From Gemmiger formicilis (lineage in GTDB: Bacteria; Bacillota; Clostridia; Oscillospirales; Ruminococcaceae): DNA of 64,000 nt. Made by a program: the position numbers and the translations under genes. The notes beneath the pieces are model-generated. The model worked only from the letters and a program-made list of their open reading frames with translations, had not been told where the DNA came from and did not search any database. Of the stretch, positions 49,674 to 58,542 are shown one piece after another. The number at the start of each line of letters is the position of its first letter. Within the stretch, counting starts at the first letter, position 1. The DNA lies in the NCBI RefSeq assembly GCF_024462815.1, contig NZ_JANGCG010000005.1, forward strand, positions 62,001-126,000. The letters run 5' to 3'.

Positions 49674-51485
49674 TCAAGCCGTTACATCCTCGAACTGGCT
49701 GTTGTACAAATCGGCGTAGAAGCCGCCCTGCTCGATCAGCTCGTCGTGGGTGCCCTGCTCCACAATATCGCCGTCGCGCATAACCAGAATCAGGTCAGCA
49801 TCGCGGATGGTGGACAGGCGATGGGCAATGACAAAGCTGGTGCGGCCCTCCATCAGGCGGTCCATGGCCGTCTGGATGCGCTGCTCGGTGCGGGTGTCCA
49901 CGCTGGAGGTCGCCTCGTCCAGAATCAGGATGCGGTTATCCGCCAGAATCGTGCGGGCAATCGTCAGCAGCTGCTTCTGACCCTGGCTTACGTTGGAAGC
50001 GTCCTCGTTCAGTTCCATCTGGTAGCCGCCGGGCAGCGTGCGGATAAAGTGGTCTGCATTGGCAGCCTTTGCGGCGGCGATAACCTCCTCATCGGTGGCG
50101 TCCAGTCGACCGTAGCGGATGTTTTCCATGATGGTGCCCTTGAACAGCCATGTATCCTGCAACACCATGCCGAAGCCCTCGCGCAGGGCGCAGCGGTCAA
50201 AGTCGCGGACGTTGTGGCCGTTCAGCGTGATGGAACCGCTGTCCACATCGTAGAAGCGCATGAGCAGCTTGACCATCGTGGTCTTGCCGGCGCCTGTGGG
50301 GCCGACGATAGCCACCTTCTGGCCGGGCTTGACATCGCAGCTGAAATTGTGAATAACTGTCTTTTCCTGCGTGTAGCCGAATTTGACATGGTCGAAGGTG
50401 ACCTGACCGTCAATGTCGGCGGGGTTGGCGCGATGGGCCGGGTCAGCCTGCTGATCCTCCTCCGCTTCGTTCAGAAACTCAAAGACGCGTTCGGCGGCGG
50501 CAGCCATGCTCTGCAGCATATTAGATACCTGCGCCAGCTGCTGGATGGGCTGGGTAAAGTTCTTGACGTACTGGATAAAGGCCTGAATATCACCGATGGT
50601 GATGGTGCCCGCGGCGGCAAAGATGCTGCCCACAATGGCCACCGCCACATAGCCGAGGTTGCCCACAAAGTTCATGATGGGCTGCATCAGGCCGGACAGA
50701 AACTGGGATTTCCATGCGGATTCATAGAGTTTGTCATTGGCGGTGTTGAAATCCTGCAGCACGGCGGCCTCGCGGTTAAAGGCCTTGATGACGTTGTGGC
50801 CGGAGTAGACTTCCTCCACCTGGCCGTTGACAACACCCAGCGTGGCCTGCTGCGCCTTGAAGTACTTCTGGCTGAATTTGACAACCACCAGCACCAGCGC
50901 CAGCGATACCGGCAGAATCAGCAGGGCGATCAGCGTCATCTTCGGGCTGATGGAGAGCATCATAATCAGCACGCCAATCATCGTGGTGACGCTTGTGATG
51001 AGCTGGGTCACGCTCTGGTTCAGGCTCTGCCCCAGCGTGTCAACATCGTTGGTAATGCGGGAAAGCACCTCACCGACGGTGCGTTTTTCAAAGTAAGCAA
51101 GCGGCAGGCGGTTGATTTTTTTACTGATCTGGTCGCGGAAGTCATAGCAGACCTTCTGGGAAAGGCCGCTCATAATCCAGCCCTGTATAAAGCTGAACAG
51201 TGCGGAAAGCAGATACATGGCCAGCAGGAACAGCAGTACCTTGCCGATATAGGTAAAGTCGATGCCGCCGGTGCCGCGCAGCTTGGCAATCCAGCCTGTG
51301 GCCAGCGCGGTGGTGGCCTTTGCAAGGATTTTTGGCCCTGCAATGTTGAAAATGGTGGAAAGAATGGCAAATACAACAACCACGATGAGCGACAGCTTAT
51401 ACATGCTCATGGCGGTCAGCAGCTGACGCAGCGTGCCCTTGAAATCCTTGGCGCACTCGGTTGTGGGGCGTCCGGGTCTTGGCAT
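49674..51485 (-). CDS. ABC exporter half-transporter, catalytic-site subunit
   Basis: A 603-residue membrane-plus-ATPase protein (MdlB/LmrA type). Six TM segments lie in about 20-320, then the NBD with GPTGAGKTT, signature VSQGQKQLL (a natural deviation from LSGGQ), Walker B ILILDEATSSVD and H-loop IAHRLS. The catalytic glutamate is present. Its start is ATG 51485, 9 nt after AAGGAGG and just past the partner's stop. With its partner it forms a heterodimer; substrates of such pairs are drugs or peptides. Confidence 0.92.
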   Translation of the reverse strand: MPRPGRPTTECAKDFKGTLRQLLTAMSMYKLSLIVVVVFAILSTIFNIAGPKILAKATTALATGWIAKLRGTGGIDFTYIGKVLLFLLAMYLLSALFSFIQGWIMSGLSQKVCYDFRDQISKKINRLPLAYFEKRTVGEVLSRITNDVDTLGQSLNQSVTQLITSVTTMIGVLIMMLSISPKMTLIALLILPVSLALVLVVVKFSQKYFKAQQATLGVVNGQVEEVYSGHNVIKAFNREAAVLQDFNTANDKLYESAWKSQFLSGLMQPIMNFVGNLGYVAVAIVGSIFAAAGTITIGDIQAFIQYVKNFTQPIQQLAQVSNMLQSMAAAAERVFEFLNEAEEDQQADPAHRANPADIDGQVTFDHVKFGYTQEKTVIHNFSCDVKPGQKVAIVGPTGAGKTTMVKLLMRFYDVDSGSITLNGHNVRDFDRCALREGFGMVLQDTWLFKGTIMENIRYGRLDATDEEVIAAAKAANADHFIRTLPGGYQMELNEDASNVSQGQKQLLTIARTILADNRILILDEATSSVDTRTEQRIQTAMDRLMEGRTSFVIAHRLSTIRDADLILVMRDGDIVEQGTHDELIEQGGFYADLYNSQFEDVTA

Positions 51486-51486
51486 A

Positions 51487-53694
51487 TCACTCACCCTCCT
51501 TCTGCAGATTCAGTTCCTTCTGGCTCAGCTGGCTGCGGGCAATCTCCTGATATTCGGGGCAGCTCTCCATCAGCTGGGCGTGCGTGCCCTTGCCAATGAT
51601 GCGGCCCTCATCCAGCACCAGAATCTGGTTGGCGTGCAGCACGGTGGAAATGCGCTGTGCCACAATAATGACCGTTGCGTTGTCGGTTTTCTCTTTCAAA
51701 GCGCGGCGCAGCGCTACATCGGTCTTGTAGTCCAGTGCCGAGAAGCTGTCATCAAACAGATAAATCTGCGGATGCTTGGCGATGGCGCGGGCAATCGAAA
51801 GGCGCTGCTTCTGACCGCCGGAAACGTTGCTGCCGCCCTGCGCAATGGTGCTTTCGTAGCCCTCGGGCTTGGCGGTGATAAACTCGGTCGCCTGCGCAAT
51901 TTCAGCGGCCTCGCGGGCATCGGCATCGGTGATGTGGTCGCCGCCGAACTTCAGGTTGGAGGCAATCGTGCCGCTGAACAGCACACCCTTCTGGGGCACG
52001 TAGCCCAGCTGGTCATGCAGCTGCGCCTGCGGCAGGTCGCGCACATCCACGCCGTCAATCGTCACGCTGCCCTCGCTCACATCGTAGAAGCGCGGGATCA
52101 GGTTGAGCAGCGTGGACTTGCCGCAGCCGGTGGAGCCGATGATGGCCGTCGTCTCGCCGGGCTTTGCGGTAAAGCTGATGTGTTCCAGCGCATCCTCATC
52201 AGAGCCGGGATAGCGGAAGCTGACATCGTTGAAGGCAACCACACCCTTGGTGCCGTTCTGCGGCAGGGCCTTGGGCGCGGCGGGGTCGTGGATGGTGGCG
52301 GGGGTCTTAATGACCTCGTCGATACGGTCGGCGGCCACGCCAGCGCGGGGCAGCATAACGGCCACCATCGAGAGCATCAGGAAGGACATGACAATCTGCA
52401 TCGTGTAGGTGATGAAGGCAATCATCTCGCCGACCTGCATCGTGCCAAGGTCCATCGCTTTGCCGCCGAACCAGACAATCAGCAGGCTGGTGCCGTTCAT
52501 AATCAGGGTCATAAACGGCATCATGGCAACCATTGTGCGGTTGGTGAAGAGCTGGGTTTTCATCAGATCGGTATTGGCCTTGTCGAAGCGCTCTTCCTCA
52601 AAGCGCTCCCGGCTGAAGGCGCGGATGGGCATAATGCCGGTCAGGATTTCGCGGCTGACCAGGTTCAGGCGGTCAACCAGCGTCTGCATCTGCTTGAACT
52701 TCGGCAGGGCCACGTTCATCAGGAAGATAATCAGCACCAGCAGTGCGGCCACGGCCACAAAGATAATCCATTCCAGCCCGGTGTTGCCGCTGGCCACGTG
52801 CAGAATACCGCCAATGCCCAGAATGGGCGCGTAGGCCACCATGCGTAGCAGAATGACGCAGACGAACTGCACCTGCTGGATATCGTTGGTGGTGCGGGTA
52901 ATCAGGGACGCGGTGGAGAATTTCTCAATCTCGGCATTGGAGTAGCCGACCACCGTGCTGAACACCTCGCGGCGCAAATCACGGCCAATCGAGGCCGACA
53001 CGCGGGAGGCAATGAAGCCGACGGCGATGGCCACGGCCACCATCAGCAGCGTGAGGGCCAGCATCTCGCCGCCGGTGTGCAGCAGATAGCGCATCTGCAC
53101 ATCGTGGGCAATGCCCTGCGCGTCATATTCCAGCGCTACCAGCAGCATGGCCTGGCTGGAAAGGCTGTCGGCCACGCTCTCATCCAGCGAGGAAATGGCG
53201 CTGGCCAGCTGGGTCTGCAGCATCTCCCGCGCACCGGGGGCCTGTGCCATGGCGGAAAACTGGGTGGCCACGGCGTCAAGGTCATAGGTGGTGGGGGTCA
53301 CAGTGTCGGTCGTGCCGGCCTGCTCGGAAGCATTCTCGGCGGCGGCCATATACAGGACAATGTCCGGCGTGGTGAAGGCGCTTTCCAGCTCTGTCATCGC
53401 GGTGTCCGCGTCAGAGCTCAGGGTGCGCAGGCCGTCGGCGTCCGGGGCGGAATACCACTGCTCGGCAAGGGCGGCGTCCTCCTCGGACATCAGCAGCTTC
53501 AGCGCCTGCAGGGTGGTGTCGCGGACGGTGCCGGGCACAGGGCTTTCAATGCCGCCCTGCTGGATGCCGACATCAACGATTTTGCTGGTGTAGTCGGGCA
53601 GGCTCAAATCGCAGTAGGCCTGCACAACCAGCAGCGCTACCACGGCAAGGCAGGCCGCCCAGTGCCGCCCCAGCTGTTTGAATATCTTTATCAT
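51487..53694 (-). CDS. ABC exporter half-transporter with degenerate ATP site and large external insert
   Basis: A 735-residue partner of the previous gene. Between the first TM helix (about 13-30) and the second (about 215) lies an extra segment of about 165 residues, Ser/Thr/Asp-rich (MSEEDAALAEQWYSAPDADG, SLDESVADSLSSQAML), predicted external, like the extracellular domain of BmrD-type subunits. NBD: GSTGCGKST, VSGGQKQR, IYLFDDSFSALD. Aspartate replaces the catalytic glutamate after Walker B, so this site is degenerate, as in heterodimers such as TM287/288. ATG overlaps the MarR gene end (ATGA). Confidence 0.93.
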   Translation of the reverse strand: MIKIFKQLGRHWAACLAVVALLVVQAYCDLSLPDYTSKIVDVGIQQGGIESPVPGTVRDTTLQALKLLMSEEDAALAEQWYSAPDADGLRTLSSDADTAMTELESAFTTPDIVLYMAAAENASEQAGTTDTVTPTTYDLDAVATQFSAMAQAPGAREMLQTQLASAISSLDESVADSLSSQAMLLVALEYDAQGIAHDVQMRYLLHTGGEMLALTLLMVAVAIAVGFIASRVSASIGRDLRREVFSTVVGYSNAEIEKFSTASLITRTTNDIQQVQFVCVILLRMVAYAPILGIGGILHVASGNTGLEWIIFVAVAALLVLIIFLMNVALPKFKQMQTLVDRLNLVSREILTGIMPIRAFSRERFEEERFDKANTDLMKTQLFTNRTMVAMMPFMTLIMNGTSLLIVWFGGKAMDLGTMQVGEMIAFITYTMQIVMSFLMLSMVAVMLPRAGVAADRIDEVIKTPATIHDPAAPKALPQNGTKGVVAFNDVSFRYPGSDEDALEHISFTAKPGETTAIIGSTGCGKSTLLNLIPRFYDVSEGSVTIDGVDVRDLPQAQLHDQLGYVPQKGVLFSGTIASNLKFGGDHITDADAREAAEIAQATEFITAKPEGYESTIAQGGSNVSGGQKQRLSIARAIAKHPQIYLFDDSFSALDYKTDVALRRALKEKTDNATVIIVAQRISTVLHANQILVLDEGRIIGKGTHAQLMESCPEYQEIARSQLSQKELNLQKEGE

Positions 53695-54197
53695 TGCGGG
53701 GGTTCTCCCTTCTGTTTGGAATTTGCTTGCTCAAGGACGTCATTTTCCGCCTCAATGGCGGCTAAAAAGGCGTCTTTCACGGCAATCATCTGGGCCAGCT
53801 GCTCCGGCGTCAACCGCGCCATCACGCGGGAAAAATAAGCGTTGATGGCTTCCTCACACGCAAGGCGGGCGCGCTCTCCTTCCGGGGTGATGCGTACCAG
53901 CGTCTTGCGGCGGTCGCATGGGTCGGTCTCGCGGATGATGTGGCCGTCCTGCTCCATAAAGCGCAGCCCGCGGGAAACCGCCGGCATGGGCTGGTGCATA
54001 GCACGGGCCAGCACAGAGACATAGATAGCGCCGTCCTGCCCGTGCTGCTCAATCTGAAAATGCAGATTTTCCAGCATACCAAGGCGGCATTTGGGCGCAC
54101 TGGCAAGGGCAGCGCGCATACCGCGTTTGCCCAAATCGCGCACACAGCCCACAAACCGGAGCATACCGCTCAAATCAGGGATTTCGGTGGATGACAT
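53691..54197 (-). CDS. MarR-family transcriptional regulator
   Basis: A 168-residue winged-helix regulator. DNA-binding part: AIYVSVLARAMHQPMPAVSRGLRFMEQDGHIIRETDPCDRRKTLVRITPEGE, where PMPAVSRGLRFME is the recognition helix and DPCDRRKTLV the wing. MarR proteins sense phenolic or drug-like ligands. It heads the operon with the ABC exporter pair and overlaps its next gene by 4 nt, so it is probably the autorepressor. AGGAGG lies 6 nt before ATG 54197. Confidence 0.94.
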   Translation of the reverse strand: MSSTEIPDLSGMLRFVGCVRDLGKRGMRAALASAPKCRLGMLENLHFQIEQHGQDGAIYVSVLARAMHQPMPAVSRGLRFMEQDGHIIRETDPCDRRKTLVRITPEGERARLACEEAINAYFSRVMARLTPEQLAQMIAVKDAFLAAIEAENDVLEQANSKQKGEPPQ

Positions 54198-54209
54198 TAT
54201 ACACCTCCT

Positions 54210-54233
54210 GTTAATAGTTATCAGGTGTTAATA
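54210..54233. promoter_or_regulatory. Operator-like direct repeats upstream of the MarR gene
   Basis: GTTAATA occurs at 54210-54216 and 54227-54233, 17 bp apart (two helical turns minus), with TTATCAGG between. Minus-strand TTGCAA at 54235-54240 is a candidate -35. A MarR site is inferred. Confidence 0.45.
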
Positions 54234-54253
54234 ATTGCAACGCGATAATAATA

Positions 54254-54283
54254 CACCCTCCTGCACGGAAGTGCAAGAGGGTG
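54254..54283 (-). terminator. Hairpin at the end of the GH28 gene
   Basis: CACCCTC..TGCAC pairs with GTGCA..GAGGGTG; on the minus strand it is followed by TATTATTAT, an imperfect T tract. Confidence 0.45.
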
Positions 54284-54312
54284 CTGGTATGTTTTAAAAA
54301 TTGTTCACAAAG

Positions 54313-55806
54313 TCAGTCCTGGACGCAGGCAATATTGGCCAGCGTTACGCCGCGGCAGAGGGCCAGCGGCAGCGTCACGGACGGCTTTTGAATTGTAATA
54401 TCCTTGAACACAATGTCCTCGGTCTCGAAACCGGCCTTCTCAAAGCCGGAAATTTCAATCGGGGCAACCTCGTGCCGGGTACGGTCATGGTCAAGCATCT
54501 CGCCGGTCAGGGTCAGGCGCTCAAAGAAGCAGTGGCTGAACTTCGGCGGCTGGGCGGCGGGCTCACCGTCATCGTTGTAGCTGACGCTGTGCAGCATCAC
54601 GCGGGGTGCGGTGCAGTCGCGCACGGTGACACCGCGCACATAGCCGCCGCGTTTGGGGGTGGCCTTGATTTCAATGCCGGACAGGGACTCCGCCAAATCG
54701 CAGTCCCAGATTTGCACATCCTCCACGCCACCGCTCATCTCGCTGCCGATGCAGATGCCGTGGCCACATTCGCTGCGGCAGTCAAACACCTTGATGTGTG
54801 CGCAGGGGCGGTTGATTTCGTTACCCTCGGGGTTTTTGCCGGACTTGATGGCCACTGCGTCATCGCCAGTGGAAAACTCGCTGGCAAACAGCGTGCAGTG
54901 GGTGGAGGAATCCGGGTCCCAGCCATCGCCGTTCCAGACGCCCTCCGAGACAAAGCGGCAGTGATCAGTCTGAATGTCATTGCAGTAAATCATATGGACA
55001 TTCCACGAGGGGGCATTTTTCAGCGTCAGGCCGCTGATCCAGACGTTCTCGCAGTTGCTCAGGTTAATCAGCCGCGGGCGCACACGGCCCGGAATCGTGT
55101 CATGGTTCTCGCAACTCTTGACAAGCTCCTCATTATCGTCCAGAAAGCTCTTGATGCGGGCACGCTCGTCCTCAATGATTTTGCGGGCCAGCTCCTGCCC
55201 GCCGCCGCAGATGGTGCCTTTGCCGCGCAGGATGATATTGCGGCAGTTCGCACCGGTTTTGCTGTTCAAATCGCCCGCATTCAGCAGGCTGGAATAGCAG
55301 CGCATTTCGGTGCCTTCAAATCGGCTGGGAATGCGGGGCGCGTAATCGTGCAGATTGGTGGTGCCCTGCAGCACGGCCCCCTTGGCCAGATAGATTTCCA
55401 GATCGCTGTGCAGCCGCAGTGCGCCGGTCAGGAAATTGCCCGCAGGCACGTACAGGATATCGTCCGCGCCGCAGTCATTGATGGCCCGCTGCAGATTGTC
55501 GGTGTTCAGGATGCTGCCGTCGCCCCTGCAGAAATAGGGCGCCTCAGTAATGTCGATACGGCGCTTCTCATGCCCGAACTGCAGCGTGGCGGTGCCCACG
55601 CAGTAGCTGCCGCTGACGACGTCCACCCGGAAGGCACTGCCGTAGCTGAGCCCCTCGATGGTGAAATGGGTCTTGTCGGTGCGGCCGATGACCTCACCGT
55701 TCAGCGAAACCGTATATTCCGCCCCGGCCGGTGCCGCGGCGGGCTTGTTCCAGTACAGCACCGCGTAATCCTCGGTGCAGCGTATATTCAAATTGCCTTG
55801 TTTCAT
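54313..55806 (-). CDS. Glycoside hydrolase family 28 (polygalacturonase-like)
   Basis: A 497-residue enzyme: N-terminal beta-sandwich (about 1-95, fibronectin-like, YAVLYWNKPAAAPAGAEYTV) and a right-handed beta-helix. GH28 motifs are clear: NTDNLQRAINDCG-like start, SGDDAVAIKSG (catalytic Asp pair), GHGICIGSEMSGGV and GIEIKATPKRGGYV (the RIK-type motif). It likely releases galacturonate from short pectic chains. No signal peptide, so it probably acts inside the cell on imported oligomers, supplying UxaC. ATG 55806 follows AAGGA; the longer ORF start has no site. Confidence 0.9.
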   Translation of the reverse strand: MKQGNLNIRCTEDYAVLYWNKPAAAPAGAEYTVSLNGEVIGRTDKTHFTIEGLSYGSAFRVDVVSGSYCVGTATLQFGHEKRRIDITEAPYFCRGDGSILNTDNLQRAINDCGADDILYVPAGNFLTGALRLHSDLEIYLAKGAVLQGTTNLHDYAPRIPSRFEGTEMRCYSSLLNAGDLNSKTGANCRNIILRGKGTICGGGQELARKIIEDERARIKSFLDDNEELVKSCENHDTIPGRVRPRLINLSNCENVWISGLTLKNAPSWNVHMIYCNDIQTDHCRFVSEGVWNGDGWDPDSSTHCTLFASEFSTGDDAVAIKSGKNPEGNEINRPCAHIKVFDCRSECGHGICIGSEMSGGVEDVQIWDCDLAESLSGIEIKATPKRGGYVRGVTVRDCTAPRVMLHSVSYNDDGEPAAQPPKFSHCFFERLTLTGEMLDHDRTRHEVAPIEISGFEKAGFETEDIVFKDITIQKPSVTLPLALCRGVTLANIACVQD

Positions 55807-55853
55807 TGGTAACGTCCTTTTTTTATTGCAAGTGGGAAGGTGCTTTCTTACAT

Positions 55854-55882
55854 ATTGTACCACAGCCTGCCGGTTTATCCAA
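55854..55882 (-). promoter_or_regulatory. Promoter of GH28
   Basis: Minus-strand TTGGAT (55877-55882), 17-nt spacer, TACAAT (55854-55859). Confidence 0.5.
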
Positions 55883-56012
55883 TACATAGGGGTGACAAAA
55901 TCAACCGGCAGAAAGGCGGTATGTTTTTACATTTTGTAAGGTTGACAAACGGCGCTGTGCTGTTTGTAATCATATAAGAATGGTAGGGAAATAGAAAATA
56001 GAGGAAGCGTAT

Positions 56013-56339
56013 ATGGTAAACCAGTTTTCGCGCACACAATTACTGCTTGGCAAGGAGGGTATGGAGCGGCTGTTCCACGCCCGCGTGGCAGTGTTCGGCA
56101 CCGAGCTGCGCAAGCGCGGCGTAAAGAGCCTGAAGGTGGTCTATTCCAAGGAAAAGGCGCTGACGCCGATTGACGATATGACCATCAGCTGCCGCACCCA
56201 TTGTATCTGCCTGCCCGGCACGGCCCGCAAGTGCACCCAGCGCCGCCAGGTGCCCGGCAGCAACGCCTATGTCCCCGCTGTGGCCGGGCTTATCTGCGCC
56301 GGTGAGGTTATCAACGATATTGCGCTGAACCGCATCTGA
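56013..56339 (+). pseudogene. tcdA: tcdA (tRNA t6A dehydratase) with an internal in-frame deletion
   Basis: A 108-residue ORF whose first ~29 residues (NQFSRTQLLLGKEGMERL, ARVAVFG) match the start of TcdA/CsdL and whose remainder (ELRKRGVKSLKVVYSKEK, CRTHCICLPGTARKCT, PGSNAYVPAVAGLI) matches its C-terminal third. Normal proteins are about 240-260 residues. Missing is the block between VFG and LRKRG: the GxGGVG nucleotide loop, adenylation residues and catalytic cysteine. The junction is near 56098 and the frame is kept. TcdA makes cyclic t6A37 in tRNA; this remnant should be inactive for ATP-dependent chemistry. It has a ribosome site, so a short product may be made. Confidence 0.82.
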
Positions 56340-56353
56340 TACTACTTCCCTTC

Positions 56354-56381
56354 CCCGCCAACCGGCGGGGATTTTGCTTTT
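56354..56381 (+). terminator. Terminator after the tcdA remnant
   Basis: CCCCGCC and GGCGGGG form a 7-bp stem around AACC, then ATTTTGCTTTT. Confidence 0.7.
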
Positions 56382-56402
56382 ATGTGGAATGTATGGTACA
56401 AT
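56374..56402 (+). promoter_or_regulatory. Promoter of the UvrD-like helicase
   Basis: TTGCTT (56374-56379), 17-nt spacer, TACAAT (56397-56402). The -35 lies in the T tract of the preceding terminator. Confidence 0.55.
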
Positions 56403-56433
56403 AGTCCTATTCTATAAAGGAAGGAGCCGCCGA

Positions 56434-58533
56434 ATGGACAAAACCGCCTTTGAAGCTGCCCATATGGCGGCGCTGAACCCCCAGCAGCGGGCCGCGGTGG
56501 AGGCCGTCAACGGCCCGGTGCTGCTGCTGGCGGTGCCGGGCAGTGGCAAAACTACCGTGCTGATTACCCGGCTGGGCTATATGACCCGGGTCTGCGGCAT
56601 CGAGCCGGAGAGCATCCTGACAATGACCTACACCACGGCTGCCACCTATGAAATGCGCAGCCGCTTTGCCGCAAAATTCGGGGCGGAGCTGGCGGCGCGG
56701 ATGGAGTTCCGCACCATAAACGGCGTGGCGGCGCGGATTATTGCGCTGTACAGCCGTATGTACGGCCGCACCCCGCCCGAGCTTTTGCGCAACGAGAGCG
56801 ACACAACCCCGCTGCTGACGCAGCTCTGCCAGGACATCAACCATGAGTACCCCGCCGAGAGCACCCTAAAGGATTTGCGCACGGCCATCACCTACATCAA
56901 AAATATGTGCCTGCCCGATGCCGAGCTGGACGCGCTGGAAACCGATGTTGAGAACCTGCCGGAACTCTACCGCGGGTACCAGCGCGTCCTAAAGGCCCAA
57001 CGCCGGATGGACTACGATGACCAGCTCTGCTTTGCACTGCAAATCCTGCGTGCTGCGCCCGCCGTGGCAGCGGCCTTCCGCAAGCGGTACCGGTATTTCT
57101 GCGTGGACGAGGCACAGGACACCTCCAAGGTGCAGCATGAAATTATCCGCGTACTGGCGCAGGAAAGCGGCAACCTCTTTATGGTCGGCGATGAGGACCA
57201 GAGCATCTACGGCTTCCGCGCCGCCTACCCGCAGGCACTGATGGACTTTGAAAAGACCTACCCCGGCGCACAGATTTTGCTTATGACTGAAAACTACCGT
57301 TCGCGGGAGCCGATTCTGGCGGCGGCCAACCATTTTGTGGTCCGCAACCGCTACCGCCGCCCCAAGACCATCACGCCGACGCAGGGCAAGGGTGAGCCGT
57401 TGCAGATTGTATCCGTGCTGCGCCGCGCCGACCAGCTGCCGTTTTTGTTCGAGACAGCGCAGAATTGCGTAACCGAGACGGCGGTGCTGTTCCGCAACCA
57501 TGAAAGTGCTTTGCCCCTCATCGACCTGTGCGAGCGCCGCGGCGTGCCCTACGCCTGCAAGGCGGTGGACCAGACCTTTTTCACCAACAAGATTGTGCGG
57601 GATGTGACCGACATCTTTATGCTGGCCGCACACCCCGAAAACGCGGATGTTTTTCTGCGGTGCTACTTCAAATTTGGTGTGCCGGTCACCCGCCAGCAGG
57701 CGCTGTATGCGGCCAGTCAAGCGCGGCAGTATGGGCAGGGCTGCTGGACGGCGCTGCTGAATGAGGACAGCATCCGCCCGCGCACCCGCGCCGCCATGGC
57801 TGATGTGGCCCACGGGCTGGCCCGCCTGCCCCATATGGCAGCCAATGACGCGGTGCGCTTTGTGGCTGACGAGCTGGGCTACGGAAAATATCTGGACAAA
57901 AACGGCATGGACCGCACCAAACTGGCTGTGCTGGAAATGCTGGGCGCACAGGAGCCGAGCCCCCGCGCCCTTTTGAAGCGGCTGGAAGCATTGCGGCAGC
58001 TTGTGCAGAACCATGTGACGCCGCCGGGATGCAAATTTATCCTGTCTACGATACATTCTGCCAAGGGGCTGGAATATGACCGGGTGATTCTGCTGGATGT
58101 GCTGGATGGCATTCTGCCCGCCAAGCCGGAACTGAGCTGCCGCACGCCCGCCGAAACCCAGCAGTATGAGGAGGACCGGCGGCTGTTTTACGTGGCTATG
58201 ACCCGCGCACGGGAGCAGCTGGTGCTGTTTGACTGCGCGGTTGAACCGTCCGGCTTTGTCGGCGAGGTACTCTCCCAGCTGCCAGGGCACCGCCGCCGGC
58301 AGGAGGTGGAGCCCGCGGGCCACCGCCCTGCCCCGCCGCCGGTGCGCAAGCCGCTGCCGCCGATAGACATTGCCGCCATCACCGAGGTTGGCGCCCATGT
58401 GCGCCATGCGGTGTTTGGCTCCGGCACGGTGGAAAGCGTCAGCGGCCCCCGCGTAACCGTGCGTTTTGCCGCAGGTGTGCGCACGCTGGACGCGGGCGTT
58501 GTGGCAGAACGACATCTGATGTGGAAAGAATGA
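56434..58533 (+). CDS. UvrD/PcrA-like superfamily 1 DNA helicase
   Basis: A 699-residue SF1A helicase. Motifs in order: Q-motif LNPQQRAAVEAVNGPVLLLAVPGSGKTT (Walker A), TYTTAATYEM, VDEAQDTSKVQ (DEAQ, motif II), GDEDQSIYGFRAA (motif III), TENYRS (motif IV), STIHSAKGLEYDRV (motif V) and VAMTRAREQLVLF (motif VI). The C-terminal HAVFGSGTVESVSGPRVTVRF is the PcrA-type RNA polymerase-binding Tudor-like domain. Slightly shorter than PcrA (about 720-770). ATG 56434 follows AAGGAAGGAG. Role in repair or replication-transcription conflicts is inferred. Confidence 0.94.
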   Translation: MDKTAFEAAHMAALNPQQRAAVEAVNGPVLLLAVPGSGKTTVLITRLGYMTRVCGIEPESILTMTYTTAATYEMRSRFAAKFGAELAARMEFRTINGVAARIIALYSRMYGRTPPELLRNESDTTPLLTQLCQDINHEYPAESTLKDLRTAITYIKNMCLPDAELDALETDVENLPELYRGYQRVLKAQRRMDYDDQLCFALQILRAAPAVAAAFRKRYRYFCVDEAQDTSKVQHEIIRVLAQESGNLFMVGDEDQSIYGFRAAYPQALMDFEKTYPGAQILLMTENYRSREPILAAANHFVVRNRYRRPKTITPTQGKGEPLQIVSVLRRADQLPFLFETAQNCVTETAVLFRNHESALPLIDLCERRGVPYACKAVDQTFFTNKIVRDVTDIFMLAAHPENADVFLRCYFKFGVPVTRQQALYAASQARQYGQGCWTALLNEDSIRPRTRAAMADVAHGLARLPHMAANDAVRFVADELGYGKYLDKNGMDRTKLAVLEMLGAQEPSPRALLKRLEALRQLVQNHVTPPGCKFILSTIHSAKGLEYDRVILLDVLDGILPAKPELSCRTPAETQQYEEDRRLFYVAMTRAREQLVLFDCAVEPSGFVGEVLSQLPGHRRRQEVEPAGHRPAPPPVRKPLPPIDIAAITEVGAHVRHAVFGSGTVESVSGPRVTVRFAAGVRTLDAGVVAERHLMWKE

Positions 58534-58542
58534 GGTTACTTC

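Noticed and set aside
49671..51599. 642-codon open frame antisense to the ABC exporter
   Set aside because: Antisense shadow of a clearly coding ABC gene.
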